From Monocercomonoides exilis (Eukaryota; Preaxostyla; Oxymonadida; Polymastigidae), in NCBI GenBank assembly GCA_001643675.2, contig LSRY02000023.1, positions 351,501 through 415,500 on the forward strand: DNA of 64,000 nt. Direction: 5' to 3'. Made by a program: the position numbers and the translations under genes. Within the stretch, counting starts at the first letter, position 1; each line of letters begins with the position of its first letter. The notes under the pieces were generated by a model that worked only from the letters and a program-made list of their open reading frames with translations, ran no database searches and was not told where the DNA came from. This document shows positions 51,247 through 63,600 of this stretch, piece by piece.

Positions 51247-52276
51247 CTATTCTGTTTTGGATAATTCTTCATCTGTTTCCATGTTCAATCTTTCTGAAAG
51301 TGAAAAAGATATATCGAGGCAGCACTCAAGAATGTCATGGTCCAACGTTGGCTGACGCAGCTTCTCCAAAGCAATGCAAACATTTCCACTTTCAGAACAA
51401 TAGAAACTGATGTTATCTTTTCTAAGACAGGAAAACCAAAAGAGAAATGCACAACTTGTGAATTGAATATTTGTGATTTTCCGTTTCCCTGTGAAGCCTT
51501 GAAAAGAACTCCAATAACATAACTGGCTCTTCTTTCACCCTCATATTGAAATTGAAACAGCAAACGCATTGTTATTCATCCATCTCTTTATCGATCTCGC
51601 TTCATTTGTTTTTTCCTCTTCATCTTTTTTCTTCCAATTCACACACTTTGACAGATCTTCCAACTCTCTTGCAGCTTCTCTCATAAAATGCAGCTCCTTT
51701 TCTAACACTTCTCCTGAATATTCACAGTTGTCATATCGATTTATCTTAAATTCCCAAGAATAATTATCTGTCTATTGCTTCAGATTTCGTTTTTCCTGAA
51801 GATTTCAGATTATTTCTTCAAACTCTCTCTCATATACAGTTCTTCTTCTATAAGTTGTTCAAAAATTAAAAAATGATAGCAAATAAACAAAGAAGAAACA
51901 ATTCCACACTGTAAACTGGTTTATGTTTCTCAAAGCAAGAAAAGCCATTTCCACTTCCTTTCGAGTTTCCTCGCTTTCCTCTTTCTTCAACGCAACTTTC
52001 AGCAAACAAGGCACGCAAATAGAATTCAATTTCAATGATGATGAGCCTCCAAATAATAAGATACATTCACTAAGATCAGCAATTAGCCTTTCATCCTTTC
52101 CTTCATTTTTCACATTTTCATCAATGATCATCTTCCAAAATCTTATGTTCAACGAAGATTCATCAAGGAAAAGGCTCCGTGTATTTTTCAATGAGACGAA
52201 AAATCCTATTTGCTTGTATTACTCATTTGTATTTTCCATTGAAATTTTCTTTTCTTCAATAATTTCTCCCATGTGA
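51247..52276 (-). pseudogene. Decayed member of an uncharacterised repetitive protein family
   Basis: Two separated stretches on the - strand read as protein. The first (52191-51930) contains SRFWKM-like NIRFWKMIIDENVKNE, LLFGGSSSLKLNS and EESEETRKEVEMAFLALRNI. The second (about 51750-51247, one frame) contains EVLEKELHFMREAARELEDL, RSIKRWMNNNAFAV and ALEKLRQPTLDHDILECCLD. The second has two in-frame TGA codons and the two are separated by stops, so this copy is broken. The pattern resembles a large lineage-specific family that I recall from oxymonad annotations (unverified memory); no function is known to me. It lies wholly inside the nested element, so it may have been captured by it. Confidence 0.6.
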
Positions 52277-52901
52277 ATGAATAATTCTTTTGCGAAAACA
52301 AATATGAATTCTTTCAAAGTCATTGCATCAATTGTTTCATTCATTTCTTCGATTATCTGTTTCTGTGCATCAACATTGCATCTTTAAAGCTCAGAAAACA
52401 ATTCTGAATAAAACAAATAAGAAAATAATCACAAACATCAAAAAATCTATATATATATTAAATGCAAACCCTAAAGCGAGATTGCATATCCTTCTACTTC
52501 ATTTTTTTCTAAAATTGCAGTAGGAATGAACCACACTTTAACGTTTCTGACAAAATGAAAACAAATTGAAAAAGAAGAATTAATTTCTTATAAAATTTTA
52601 ATATATGATAACTTCTATGTGTTCACACCATGATTTTTCGAATTGGTTCAGTAAACAAGTCATTTCAAAGATAATTCTTGTATTAAATTAGTCTATCATT
52701 TTGTAATGGGAATCCATCTTTTTTTTTTTTTTTGAAAATAATTATTTGAACAAATTGAAAAAACTTTTATATTATGATAAAGGTTTTTTTGTTCAAAATA
52801 GGATTTTTTAAATTTTTAAATTTTAAAATTTTTAAATTTTTAATTTTTATTTTTTTTTTTTTAGTGGAAAATCGGTGACGGACGTGACAAAATTTTTTCT
52901 T

Positions 52902-52918
52902 CACGTCACCCAGGCTTA
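52902..52918 (-). repeat. Right terminal inverted repeat of the nested element
   Basis: 17 bp, partner of 50006-50022; followed directly by the second ATTTAGCA copy (52919-52926). Confidence 0.8.
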
Positions 52919-53071
52919 ATTTAGCATTAAGGGTTTTGATCATTGAAAACGTTGTGATCGAAATCTTTGATATTTTTCAATGTCAATTTTTGAGCTTCAA
53001 TCCCAATTTTTCTCGAAAAATGATTCTTGGAATTAGTTTTTTGAACACATTTAACGAGGGAAAAAGCCATT

Positions 53072-54004
53072 TTGCAGAAAAAACAGAGTATTATTTTTTC
53101 GTGTATCAAAAATGGTGGAAATGTATCATATTGTAAATGCAAAAAGTGCAGATCAAAAAAAACTTTGTTTTTTACTTCAGTTTTCAAGCACAATAAAATA
53201 GGGTTAGGAAAGATTCTACTGTTGATTCTTTATTTCAACTTAGGAATACCAAATAAAACGGCAAGAAATCTATTGGATTTATCTTATTACAGCGTTGGTT
53301 ATTGGTACAGTATTTGTCGTGTCGCATGCACGAATTTCTTGATCGAGCATCCAATAATTTTAGGGGGACCTGGAATCGTCGTAGAAATCGATGAAGCCAT
53401 TTTGAGGAGAAGAAAGTTCAAAAGAGGTCGCTCTAAACGGCAGCAATGGGTTTTTGGAGCAATTGAGAGGAAAATGGATGGAACAGTACAGAAAAAAATG
53501 ATTTGGATTGTAAAATCTAGAAAAAGAAAGCACTTGCTTCCAATATTTCAAGCTCACATTTTACAAGGATCTACAATTATGAGTGATGAGTGGGCTCCCT
53601 ATAAAGTTTTACCGGATTTAGGTTATAAACACAAAATTGTTACACATTAAAGAAACTTCAGAGATCCCATCACAGGGGCTTGCACTAATACAGTCGAAGG
53701 CATGTGGCACTATATGAGATCATTTTTTCCTAAATCAGGGTTTCGCCATAAGTTTCTTCAAGATTATCTATCAACTTTCATCGTTAAAAGTGTTTTTAAA
53801 GTTGATTTTGTTCAAATTGTTGGAATGATTTATCAATTTGAGCCTCTGAAAATACAAGAAGAAGATGACACAGAAGATATTACATCAGATGTTGCTGATT
53901 TGGACGACATAATTGAAGATGCAAATTCATCAAGTGGAGAAACTGATAGTGACAGTTTAGGTGCTGGAGATGGCTCTTCAGCTTCAAGTAACACAGATAA
54001 TTGA
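53072..54004 (+). pseudogene. Merlin/ISXO2-like transposase with a premature stop
   Basis: The frame from 53072 to 54004 encodes an IS1595/ISXO2-like DDE transposase (PF12762 type), interrupted by one TAA at 53648-53650. Before the stop: Cys-rich segment (YCKCKKCRSKK), GGPGIVVEIDEA (first Asp), WVFGAIERK and TIMSDEWAPY (second Asp). After it, in the same frame: RNFRDPITGACTNTVEGMW, where Glu of NTVEG is the third acidic residue. The stop falls where the family usually has Ser/Lys between His and Asn-Phe, so a single-base nonsense change is likely. The acidic, Ser-rich C-terminal tail (from EEDDTEDIT) is unusual. No ATG is evident at the N-terminus; the opening part may also be damaged. Confidence 0.85.
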
Positions 54005-54164
54005 AAAATAAAAATTTTTCAATTTCATTTTTTTCTCAATTCACACATATTTTTCACTCATTTTTAACAACAAATATTCATATTAAAAACTAAATAAAGC
54101 TAAATAGTTATTGGAAGTTGCTTCTTCTATTAAAAAAGTCGGACCCAATATGTTACACTTTCCC

Positions 54165-54219
54165 TTTCTTTTTTATTCTAAAAGACTAAAATTGAAATTA
54201 TTTATAACAGAATGTCTGT

Positions 54220-54266
<47 letters not shown>

Positions 54267-54477
54267 AATTTTTCAAAATTTTTGTGAAAATAAAAAAAAA
54301 TTCTTTTAAAAAACAATAAATTCGGCAAGCAGCTTTATGTTCTATCCTTATTTCCTAAAATTGACACATTTCTTCATTCCGTCTGTGCAAATGAATTTCT
54401 TGTTTATTTAACACATTCTTTTTGAAACAGAAAGAAAAACATGTTTTTGCGTTTAAAATTTGTGTGAAAACTCAAAA
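54165..54477. other. Spacer with a 44-bp poly(A) tract
   Basis: Region between the Merlin-like element and the right arm of the inverted duplication. It contains 44 consecutive A at 54221-54264. No gene is supported. Confidence 0.6.
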
Positions 54478-54622
54478 AAACAGCAGAGTTCTCATATCAA
54501 ACATGTAGTTGGATTTCTTATAACAAAAACAAACCAAAATTCGAGAAATGGAAATTATAAAAGTATTCTGAGAATGAATTTCAATTTTTCATCAATTTAT
54601 TTTTCTCTGTCATCAAAAAAAT
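54478..54622 (+). promoter_or_regulatory. Duplicated upstream region of the right giant gene
   Basis: Alignable, with small gaps, to 40125-40265 on the other strand. Shared blocks include AGTTCTCATAT, ATTCGAGAAAT and TTCTGAGAATGAATTTCAAT. It is the presumed promoter and 5' UTR; no known element is recognised. Confidence 0.5.
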
Positions 54623-57600
54623 ATGGGCGCAGGAATTTTTCATTTTCGTTTTTATCTGCCATCCACTTCATTGGCGAGGTGCACATCCGACATGGGAGCT
54701 TCTATAAATATTGTTGCATTGATGTTGCTTGTTGTTAACTACTATAATTGCGGAGACATTTCTATAAGTCAAATCCAACAAAAATGGAACGAGGAAATGC
54801 AGAAAGCCAGGATCAGCATTGGAAATAGAAATGGCGAAGGAAACAATAATTTATGCATTTATGCAGCTAAAAGTAAAAATGCAATTGACAATCATGTCTG
54901 TTGTATTCAAACTTGTCTAAATATCATCAACACCTCCTTGTGCATGACCCATCTCAATGTCATCCCCCTCACTGGTTGTCCACTCCTCACTGCCCAACAC
55001 CACTCAGCTGCCACCATCATCTCCTCCACTTGTCAAATTCAACCGGCCACAAAATCTCCACTTTTCCTCACTGCCCATGCCTCCCTCGCCCTCACCAACT
55101 TCTCCTTCACCACCCCTCAACCGGCCATCCTCTCCTTCCCCCTCTTCTCCACCCCAAACAATCTCCTCCATAATGCCCACTCCCCAATCCCTGCCTCCTT
55201 CTCCATCTCCCACTCCTCCTTCTCCTCGCTCGTCTCTCTCATCCAGCCCTTCCTTTTTTCTCCTTCTTCAATTTCTTCTCCATTTCCTTTTCCTTCTCCG
55301 TCATCTTCCCTTTCCCCTTTTTCTTCTTCCTCCTCATCCTCATCATCTTCTATTTCTTCCTTTCCCCCTTCCCTTTCCCCTTCGATTTCCTCTTCCTCTT
55401 CCCTTCTCCAACATTATCACCAATCTTATCCCCATCTCCAAATACACCTCGATCTCCATCTTTCAAACACGCTCTTCACAAACATCACCACTGCACCACA
55501 ACCCACACACACCATTCCTGCCAAACCCACACACCCACACAACACATTCACCACCACCACAACCACAACCATCACAACCACAACCACCACAACCACAAAC
55601 GCCAATGCAATTCATTTCTTCTCTCTTCGCTCCTCTCTCTTTATCCACTCGACCATCTTCCACCACACTCACAACCCAATCGACGGTGACATTCTCCCCA
55701 ACCTCAACAGCCCATCCACTTCTCTCTCTGCCTTCAATGCCTCTTTCCTCCACCAAACACGCTCTTTGCCAAATGCTGCAAAGGTCTATGTCGGAAACGA
55801 AACCGATAGAATGAAACCAGGAAGACTGGATTCTTTTGATGCAAACAGCCATCGCTTTGAGTGGTGTGAATGGAATGATTCAAATGGTGGATCATTAAAA
55901 GGAGGTGCACTTTGCGTTTCATGCACAAATGCTAACCTTGCAATCATATCGTGTTCATTTGACAATTGTTCAAATACATATCATGGTGGAGCTTTATATT
56001 GTGGACATTTGATGAATATCAACATCACAATGACCAATTTTACAAGCTGTTCGGCTGGATATGGAGGAGCTGCTTTTGTAGATTGGCCAGAATTGAATTC
56101 TGCTTGGTCTTTCTCAGAAAATAAGGCTGAGAGATGTTCAATAACAGGTTGGTGTGGAATTTGTTGGAACTTTTGGCTCAATAACATGACTTCAAATGGT
56201 CAATTCCAATTTTTAAAATGTGATTGTTTTGCAAATTCTGGTGGCGATTCAACGGGTTCTTTATCATTTAATTATCCTCCAGAAACCAAACCAAATAAGT
56301 TTTTGGTAAATGAATGCCAGTTTATAAATAATAAATTAACTGCTTCTTCGACTTTCGGAGGTGCTGGATTGTGCTGCACCAGAACATTTACTTGGATGAA
56401 CGGATTAAAATTCATATCATTCTGCTTCTTCGATGCCAATACAGCTGAAAATGGCAGAGGAAATGATGTGTTCTTCAATGAAAGTTACATCACTCAATCT
56501 CCATTCACAGAATGTATTTCAACGACCCCAACAAACAGAGTGTGGAATGCTGGAACAGCAACAAACGATGTGTTCAACAACTGGCTTCCTCTTATCCCTT
56601 CGAGCAAAATAGTTGGCAACAGCGGAACAGATGCTGGCGGCTGTGGCAGAACACAGCAAATGCCATGCGCCACAATTGAGTTTGCACTCAACGGATTCAT
56701 CCCACTCCAAATCGCCCATCTCACCCTCCTCAACTCAACATTTGTTCCCACTCAGACTCTCACCTTCAATGCTGCTGACACAAAAATTACAGGAAATGGA
56801 ACAGATGCAACTACCATCGCCTCCAGTGGCATTCCCCAACAACCAAACTCACATTCACACTCATCACAATCAACGACATCTCTTTCCTCATTTTCATCAT
56901 TATCAACAACTTCTTCACCAGATCCTTCTTCCTCGTCTGCCCTCTTCCAACAGACCCAGGGTTCCCTCACAGTCTCTGCCCTCACCATCGCCCACAACTC
57001 CACAAATCAAATCACTCCCATCCTCTTCCACCTCTCCGATAACTCCCCTTCCCTCAACCTCAACACAACCACCATCACCGGAACAACCCCATCTTCATCA
57101 ACAATCACAACACCCCTCTTCTTCCTCACTGCTGGCTCCCTCGCCCTCAACCACACAGCAATCACCAGTCTCCCCCTCAGCAGCCCCAGCATCTTCCATC
57201 TCACCTCCCTCACCGCTCCCCTCACTCTCAACTCCTCCAACATCACCCACATCACCTCCACAGCCACCCCCACCAGCTGTGTCCTCTCCTCTGCCACCTC
57301 CCCTGCCCTCTCTCTCTCCCTCACCAACTGCACCATCACTAACATCAACTCAGAACAGCTGAGCCAACAAACTGCCACAAATGGAGGATGCATCTCGTTC
57401 GCATCATCTGCCTCTGACAATACGTTTTCGGCGAGTGATTCCACCTTCTCCAGCTGCTCTGTGAGCGAGGATACAAGTTCTGGAGGAAGAGGAGGGGCTC
57501 TCATGATCGAGTTCAACCATGGCTCACAAGTGTCAGAATCCTCCTTTTCCATCACCAATATCGTGTTTTCAGCCAACAAGGCCTGTGTCGGAAGAGATAT

Positions 57601-60600
57601 GTATTTTGTGTGTGAGTCGCTTGTCGCCTCTGTGAAAGAGCCCTTGTTCTCTTTCATGAGAAATATCACTCAGAAAGACAACTCCGTATTTGGGAGCGAT
57701 AGAACGCAAATGTTTAGCGATTGGGATGTCGATTTGTTTTTATTTCTTGATGGATTCATTGGAGACAAAGTGTATGTGGATGGAGCGTCTGGAGTCGAAG
57801 AGATGTTTTGTGGTCTGGAAAAGGTACCATGCAAGAGTGTGAATTATGGAATGGAACGTTTGAAGAGAATGCAAAGCATTCAACAAGAAATTATTGCGTG
57901 TTCAAATTCGTTGATGGCTGGGTGTTTGGATGTGGGAGGAATGAGCGTGAAGGCAAAAACTGAGGCTGTTGTGGAGATAGAATGTCAAGCAGAAGTGAGT
58001 GGATCTGAAGGATGTGTTCTGAAATCATCATCGCTGACAGAAATGGAGTTCATTGGGATTGTTGTTCCATCGAGCTTTAACAGAACAATCGCATCAGTGA
58101 TCGAATCAAGCAGTACAAATGGGGAGTTGCACATGAAGAACTGTGAGATGAGTGTGATTGGGGGGAAGAGAAGCACAATTGGATTTTCCTTGATTAAATC
58201 GACAGGGAAGAAGGTTGAACTGGACTCTGTCACAATTTCAGATGTGAAATCAACCGTTTCGTTATTTTCATTTTCACTATCCTCAGCAAATATGAATGAA
58301 CAGGAATTCAAACTGAAACTGTTGAATTGCACGTTGAAAGGATTGGAGATTGATAGCGGAGAGGCAGCTGAGGGAAAGGCAGCCGTGTTTGGAGGGAGTT
58401 TTGGAGTTGGGATGGTATTAAATGATAGCAAGATTGAAGGAGCAGTGTCGGAGAAGAGCAAAGAAGGAGGAGCACTGAAGATTGTGTTGAGTGAAGGAGG
58501 ATATGTTGCGCTTGAAAACAGTTCATTTACTGAATGCATTTGCGAGAATATGAGTGAGGGAGGAAAAGGAGGAGGAATATATCTGGATTGCAGTCTGAAT
58601 GAAGAAGGATTTCAGCTTTCATCAATTTCTTTTTCTGGATGCTCAGCAACTGTTGGGAAGAACATGTTTGTGAAGAGTGAGAGTCTTGTGAATACTGTGA
58701 AGATAGAGCGTTTTGCATTTGATTGCTCAGGATACAAGGATGATGGGAATGCGTTTGTTGGGGAAGATGGGATTTATGGGGAAATGGATCTTCGAGTGTT
58801 TCTTGTTTCTTTGAAGTGGGTGGTTGTGTCTGTGTCGACAGATGGGCATGACACATTGGGATGTGGAAGTGAAGTATTCCCATGCCAATCAATGAAAAGT
58901 GGAATTGACCACATTGACAGAAGTGGGACAGAAGGAGAAAGGAAAGTGAAAGTGAGGGATGAAGGGACAATTGAAGATATTTATTCATTTATAGATGCAC
59001 TTGTGATTGATGGGTGTGTGAATGAAGGAGATGAAATTAAACACAGGCCTATTCATTTTGAAGGGACAATCAAAGGGAATTCTGGATCGTCTTCTGTTAT
59101 TTCATCGACTTCCTCGCTCATCTTGTTATCTTTGAAGCTGCAGATTCCAAGTCAGTTTATATCAAAAATGAATAAGTTGATCTCATCGAGTGGAGTTCTT
59201 CAACTTGAAAACTGTTCCTTTGAAAATCAATCATCAGATATTATTCAATACTCATTGATATGTGCAACATCTGGAAGTTGCACATTGAAAGGATGCAGTA
59301 TGACAAATTGTTTATTATCTAATTCTCCATTTGTAATGTCTTCTTCTGTTTTGTTTGAAAGGAGCAACTTTTCAAACATTATGAACACTGGAAGCGGTGA
59401 AGGAGGCGTTGCAAGAGTGATATTGAAAAATGACGAATATTTGATCATAAAATCGACAAATGTGTCATCTTGTTCACTTTCAACGGACAAAGAAAAAGGG
59501 GGTTTTTTGTATTTTGATTGTCAAGAATGTTCAAATGAAAAACCATTTCTTTTGGAAAGCGTAACATTTGAGAACAACAATGCAGCCATTGGAAAGAAAG
59601 TGTTCATTATGGGAAAGGATTTTAATGCTTCTGTGACAAACAATACATTCAAGTTTGATTATTTGTCAATGATAAATGATGACAATTTGTTTGTCGGAAG
59701 TGATGGTAATCATCAAGAAAAGGATTTATTCATGTTCCTCATTCCATACAGCTCATTTGAGATATTTATCTCATCAGAAGGATTTGATGTTGCAAGATGT
59801 GGAAGTGAGGAAGAGCCTTGTTTAACAATGTGGAAGGGGATGAAAAACATGAAAAAGGAGAATGAAAAAAAAACAATTCAGATTGAAGGATCAACTATCA
59901 TTCGAGATTCTTTCAATGTTTCCAATTATCAGATCAAAAAGAGTGTGAAGATGGGAGAAGAGAATGCGAAAGCAATATTGAATTTTGAAAAGTCAATTGG
60001 AAGTCAACTGGAATATTTCATGGAAAATGATGATCATCTTGAATTGACGAATATCCAACTGCAACTGTCATCTGGATTTGACAACTCAGCCAAAACGATT
60101 ATTTCAAACAAAGGAGGAGATTTGGCGATACGCAAATGTTCATTCCATTCAGAGGCTGGAGTTGATAATGGATTTGATTGCGTGTTTGTGGATGCGATTG
60201 GAGGAAGCGTTAAAGTTAATGATTTGTCGATTGAATCGTGCAATGTTGGTAATAGCATTTTTGTTATTAACAATGCTGGAATAACTTGCCATTTTGTGAA
60301 TGTTCGAGTGGAATCGTTGAATGAAAGCAGAGGATGCATTATATCAATCAAGAAATGTGAACCAGATTTGAAGACAAATGAAGAAAATGAAGAATGTATA
60401 AATATTGAGATTAACAAATCATCATTTTCAGGAGTGAAAAGAAGTGACAATGGACCAAGCATTTTGGAATCGAAAAGTGAGAAAAATATTTGTTTGGTTG
60501 TGAGTGAGAGCAACATCACAGAAGATAAAGCAGAAACAAGTGAAAAAGGAGGGGCAATATTCTTCACATTGGGTGCATCTGGATCGATGAAGATGATTGA

Positions 60601-63600
60601 CTCAACAATCAACCATTGCAGCTGCAGTAGTGACATCGGAAGAGGAGGAGGAGTGTATTTGGCAACAAAGGAACGAGGAGATTTGAATTTTTCATTTTTG
60701 AGGATGAAGTTCAGAAACAACACAGCCAGTGTGGGAAATGATATTTTCATTGAATGCTTCAACATCACATCTCAGATCAATGAAAACCAATTCCAGTTTG
60801 ATCTTCGAGATATTCATTTCATCCGTGACGATGCGATATTTGGAAGAGATCTCTGCGATTACCCAAGCGATACGAATCTGATTGAATTTGTGATGATCCA
60901 TCAGAGCGACACGATCATTGTTTGCGGTGTGAATGGATCGAACGAGAAGCAATGTGGAACCAACACACTTCCATGTTATTCGATTGATTATGGACTGATG
61001 CATCTGACTTCAGATTTCATGAGCCAAATGATTGTTGTTGAGGAGAGTGTGATTGGTGGAGAGATAAATCTGAATGAAATGAGCATGTGTTCGAAGAGCA
61101 GAGAGATGTGCGAAGTTGAAGTGAAATCTGAAATTGAAAGCACAAGAGAGGCATTGGTGACAACAGCTGGATCAGTTTCCTTTTTGAGATTGAGTTTTGT
61201 GTTTGATTCAAATTTCATCTCTTCACATGAATCAATGATCTCACCAGAGGGAGGAATTCTTGAAGTGATGAATTGTTCATTCATATCAAAACAATCGTCT
61301 GGAGAAGGAAACATAGAATTAACAAACATTCTATTTCGCATTATTAACATGGAAAAAGGAGAATTGCAACTCATGGAATGCAAAGTGACAAAACTTGTGC
61401 TTCATAAATCTGCTTTGCATCTTTCATCACCACTTCCATCAGTTATTTATTTATTATCGATTTGCAATTCAACAATTGAAACTTCTCTGATAGATATTAA
61501 TGAATGTGGACAATTAACAATTAAGGATTTCAAAACAGAAAATGTCTCACTAAAAGGAAATGAAGAATCATTGATGTGTTGTATGTCAATGAAAAAGACA
61601 ATTCAATTGGTGAATTGCACAATGGGCAATGCGACTTCAAAAATGACAAAAGGAAAATTGATGAAATTGGAGAATTGTTCAGATGTGAAAATGGACGGTT
61701 GCATATTCGATGGGAGTTCAAAGGAAATAAATGAGGAAAATATGAATGAGGAAAAAGATATTTGCAAATGGGATGGATCTCTTGTTGAAGTTGTGAAGAG
61801 TTCTGTGATGATGAAAGACACAACAATCTCGAATTCATTAGATGGCGGAGTCACATTGAGTGGAGGAAATATGACAATTGAAATGGGATTATTTGAGAAC
61901 AATAATCCATCCATTGAAGGATATCCATCATTGAGAAGAAACATCATCTGTTCTGATTCAGGAATATTGAATGTGATGAGTTTGAAAGGAGGAGATGGAG
62001 TTTTGCCAAATACATCACTTTGGATGTTGAACGATAGATGCAGTTTTGAAGGGATTGTTTCTGAGAGGGATTCATCATTCTTTATTCCTGTGCTGGAGAG
62101 TGTGGAAGCAAGAGAAGAGACAGATAGAATGAAGCTGATATTCAAAGGATTGCTTCTTGTTCCGTGCAATCTGTCATTCTCAGTTGTGAAGAGAAAAGGA
62201 GAAGAGAAAGAGATTGAAAAGCATGATTTTGATTCAAATGGGTTTTTATCAGAAAATGAAGCAAAAGGGAGTGTGGGAAAAGATCTGATTAGCAATTGTG
62301 GAGATGAAATCGAAGTGAGCGTTTCTGTTTTGTTTGGGAATGCAGAATCTCCTTCTTCAACAAATTCATTCATCATGAAGAATACCAGCGAAGCAGAAAT
62401 GAATGGAGATGAAAGGATTGTTGAAGGTGGAAATGGCACGAAATTCTCTTGGATCATTATTGTTGTTTCTTGCATCATATTTGTTGTGCTGCTTTTGATC
62501 ATTGTTGTTGTGACAATTCGATGGAGGAACTCAAAGAGACGAACAGAAGAACTGGAAGAGATTGTGAATGACACCGTGAAAAAGGATCCGAAGCTGATTG
62601 AGATGGTGACAATGGAGATGTCACCAGAAGAGCAGTGGCGAAGAGCTGAGAGAGAAGCAGAGAAGAAAAACGAAGAGAATGCAAAGAGGAGGATGTGTGG
62701 AAAGAAGATGGCACATTCGGAGTCAGAAGAGTATTTGTTGAGTGAGAGTGGATCAACAGAATACATTCTTGGGAAAGATTCAGACAAGATTCCAGATTGG
62801 ATGCTGGAGAAGGTTGATGAAAAAGAAGAGGAGGAAACAAGAAAGCGAACACCATCACCTTCCATTTCATCCATCTCTTCCACTTCAACAACTGATTCAG
62901 ATTCAACATTTGTTCGAGGGGAGGATCTGTGTCCAACCACCTCATCGATGTCGAATCTGGTGGATGCGATGGCCTGTTCATGCCCATACGAGAAGCTGAT
63001 TGTGGATCTTAGGGATTCATTGTTCATGTTGCTGCATGGAAGGAATGAGAAGAAGGAGATGGCGATTGGCTCGTTGAAGGAAAGAGAGCAAACGGCATCT
63101 CAGATCCTATTCTGGGTGGCTAACCTCGCACTCCATTCATTTGATGAAATGGACAACCCTCTTCAATCACTTGCCAATCTCAGTCCACATATTGTGCTGT
63201 TCTCGGAGCACATGGTGATCTGCGTTGTGATGCATTCTGATTTCCTTTCATCTGACGATTCTGATTCATCTTCAGCCTCTTCGATAACCATTGTTTCAAC
63301 ATCGTCCAATATTTCAGTTCTGAGCGAGAGGTTCACAGACTCGCCACCACCTTCATCAGCCTTCGAGGATGATGAGGATAGATTCAAAAAAGAGTGCCTG
63401 AGGTGGAAGGCGCCTGAGTTGCAGATGAACAGGAAAATGGGAGCAACAAAGGAGTCGGTGGTGTTTTCGATTGGGATGATGCTTTGGGAGTGCCTGACGC
63501 TGGATGTTCCGTTTGGGGAGTATGAGGCAGAGGTGGCGGGGCAGAAGATTGTGAATGGGGAGAGGCCGAGGATGGAAGCTGTTGAATGTGTGAGCTGGAG

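Larger units (their letters stand above)
50006..52918. mobile_element. Nested 2.9-kb DNA element with 17-bp terminal inverted repeats and 8-bp target duplication
   Basis: The ends are TAACCCTGGGTGACGTG (50006-50022) and CACGTCACCCAGGCTTA (52902-52918), inverted with one mismatch. They are flanked by a perfect direct repeat ATTTAGCA (49998-50005 and 52919-52926), the expected target-site duplication. GACGTGAC motifs occur just inside both ends (50032-50039 and 52881-52888), possible transposase-binding sites. The interior has no recognised transposase: about 1 kb of AT-rich DNA, a gene-family pseudogene (51247-52276) and an AT-rich right part with T15-GAAAA at 52719. It therefore looks non-autonomous. 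An 8-bp duplication fits the hAT, Merlin or P superfamilies; I cannot choose. Confidence 0.8.
49859..54164. mobile_element. Merlin/ISXO2-like DNA transposon, interrupted by a nested element
   Basis: The ends are defined by an imperfect 24-bp inverted repeat, GGTAAGATGTAACAAATTGG... at 49859-49882 and its partner at 54141-54164 (20 of 24 match; the inner TGTAACA-ATTGGGTCC portion is almost perfect). Flanks TGTCTTTT (49851-49858) and TTTCTTTT (54165-54172) could be an 8-bp target duplication with one mismatch, though they are low complexity. Subtracting the nested insertion and its duplicated target leaves about 1385 bp, a usual size for Merlin elements. The transposase pseudogene lies at 53072-54004. 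Confidence 0.65.

Noticed and set aside
54460-54738. 92-codon + strand ORF overlapping the start of the right receptor gene
   Set aside because: It covers the duplicated promoter region in a different frame from the receptor and has no supporting feature.
61603-63027. Long antisense ORF (474 codons) opposite the right receptor gene, with similar ones at 37240-38022 and 57007-57669
   Set aside because: They mirror the sense codons of real giant genes; composition of Ser/Glu/Lys-rich coding DNA keeps the opposite frame open. No signal peptide-domain order, and copies appear in both arms only because the sense gene is duplicated.
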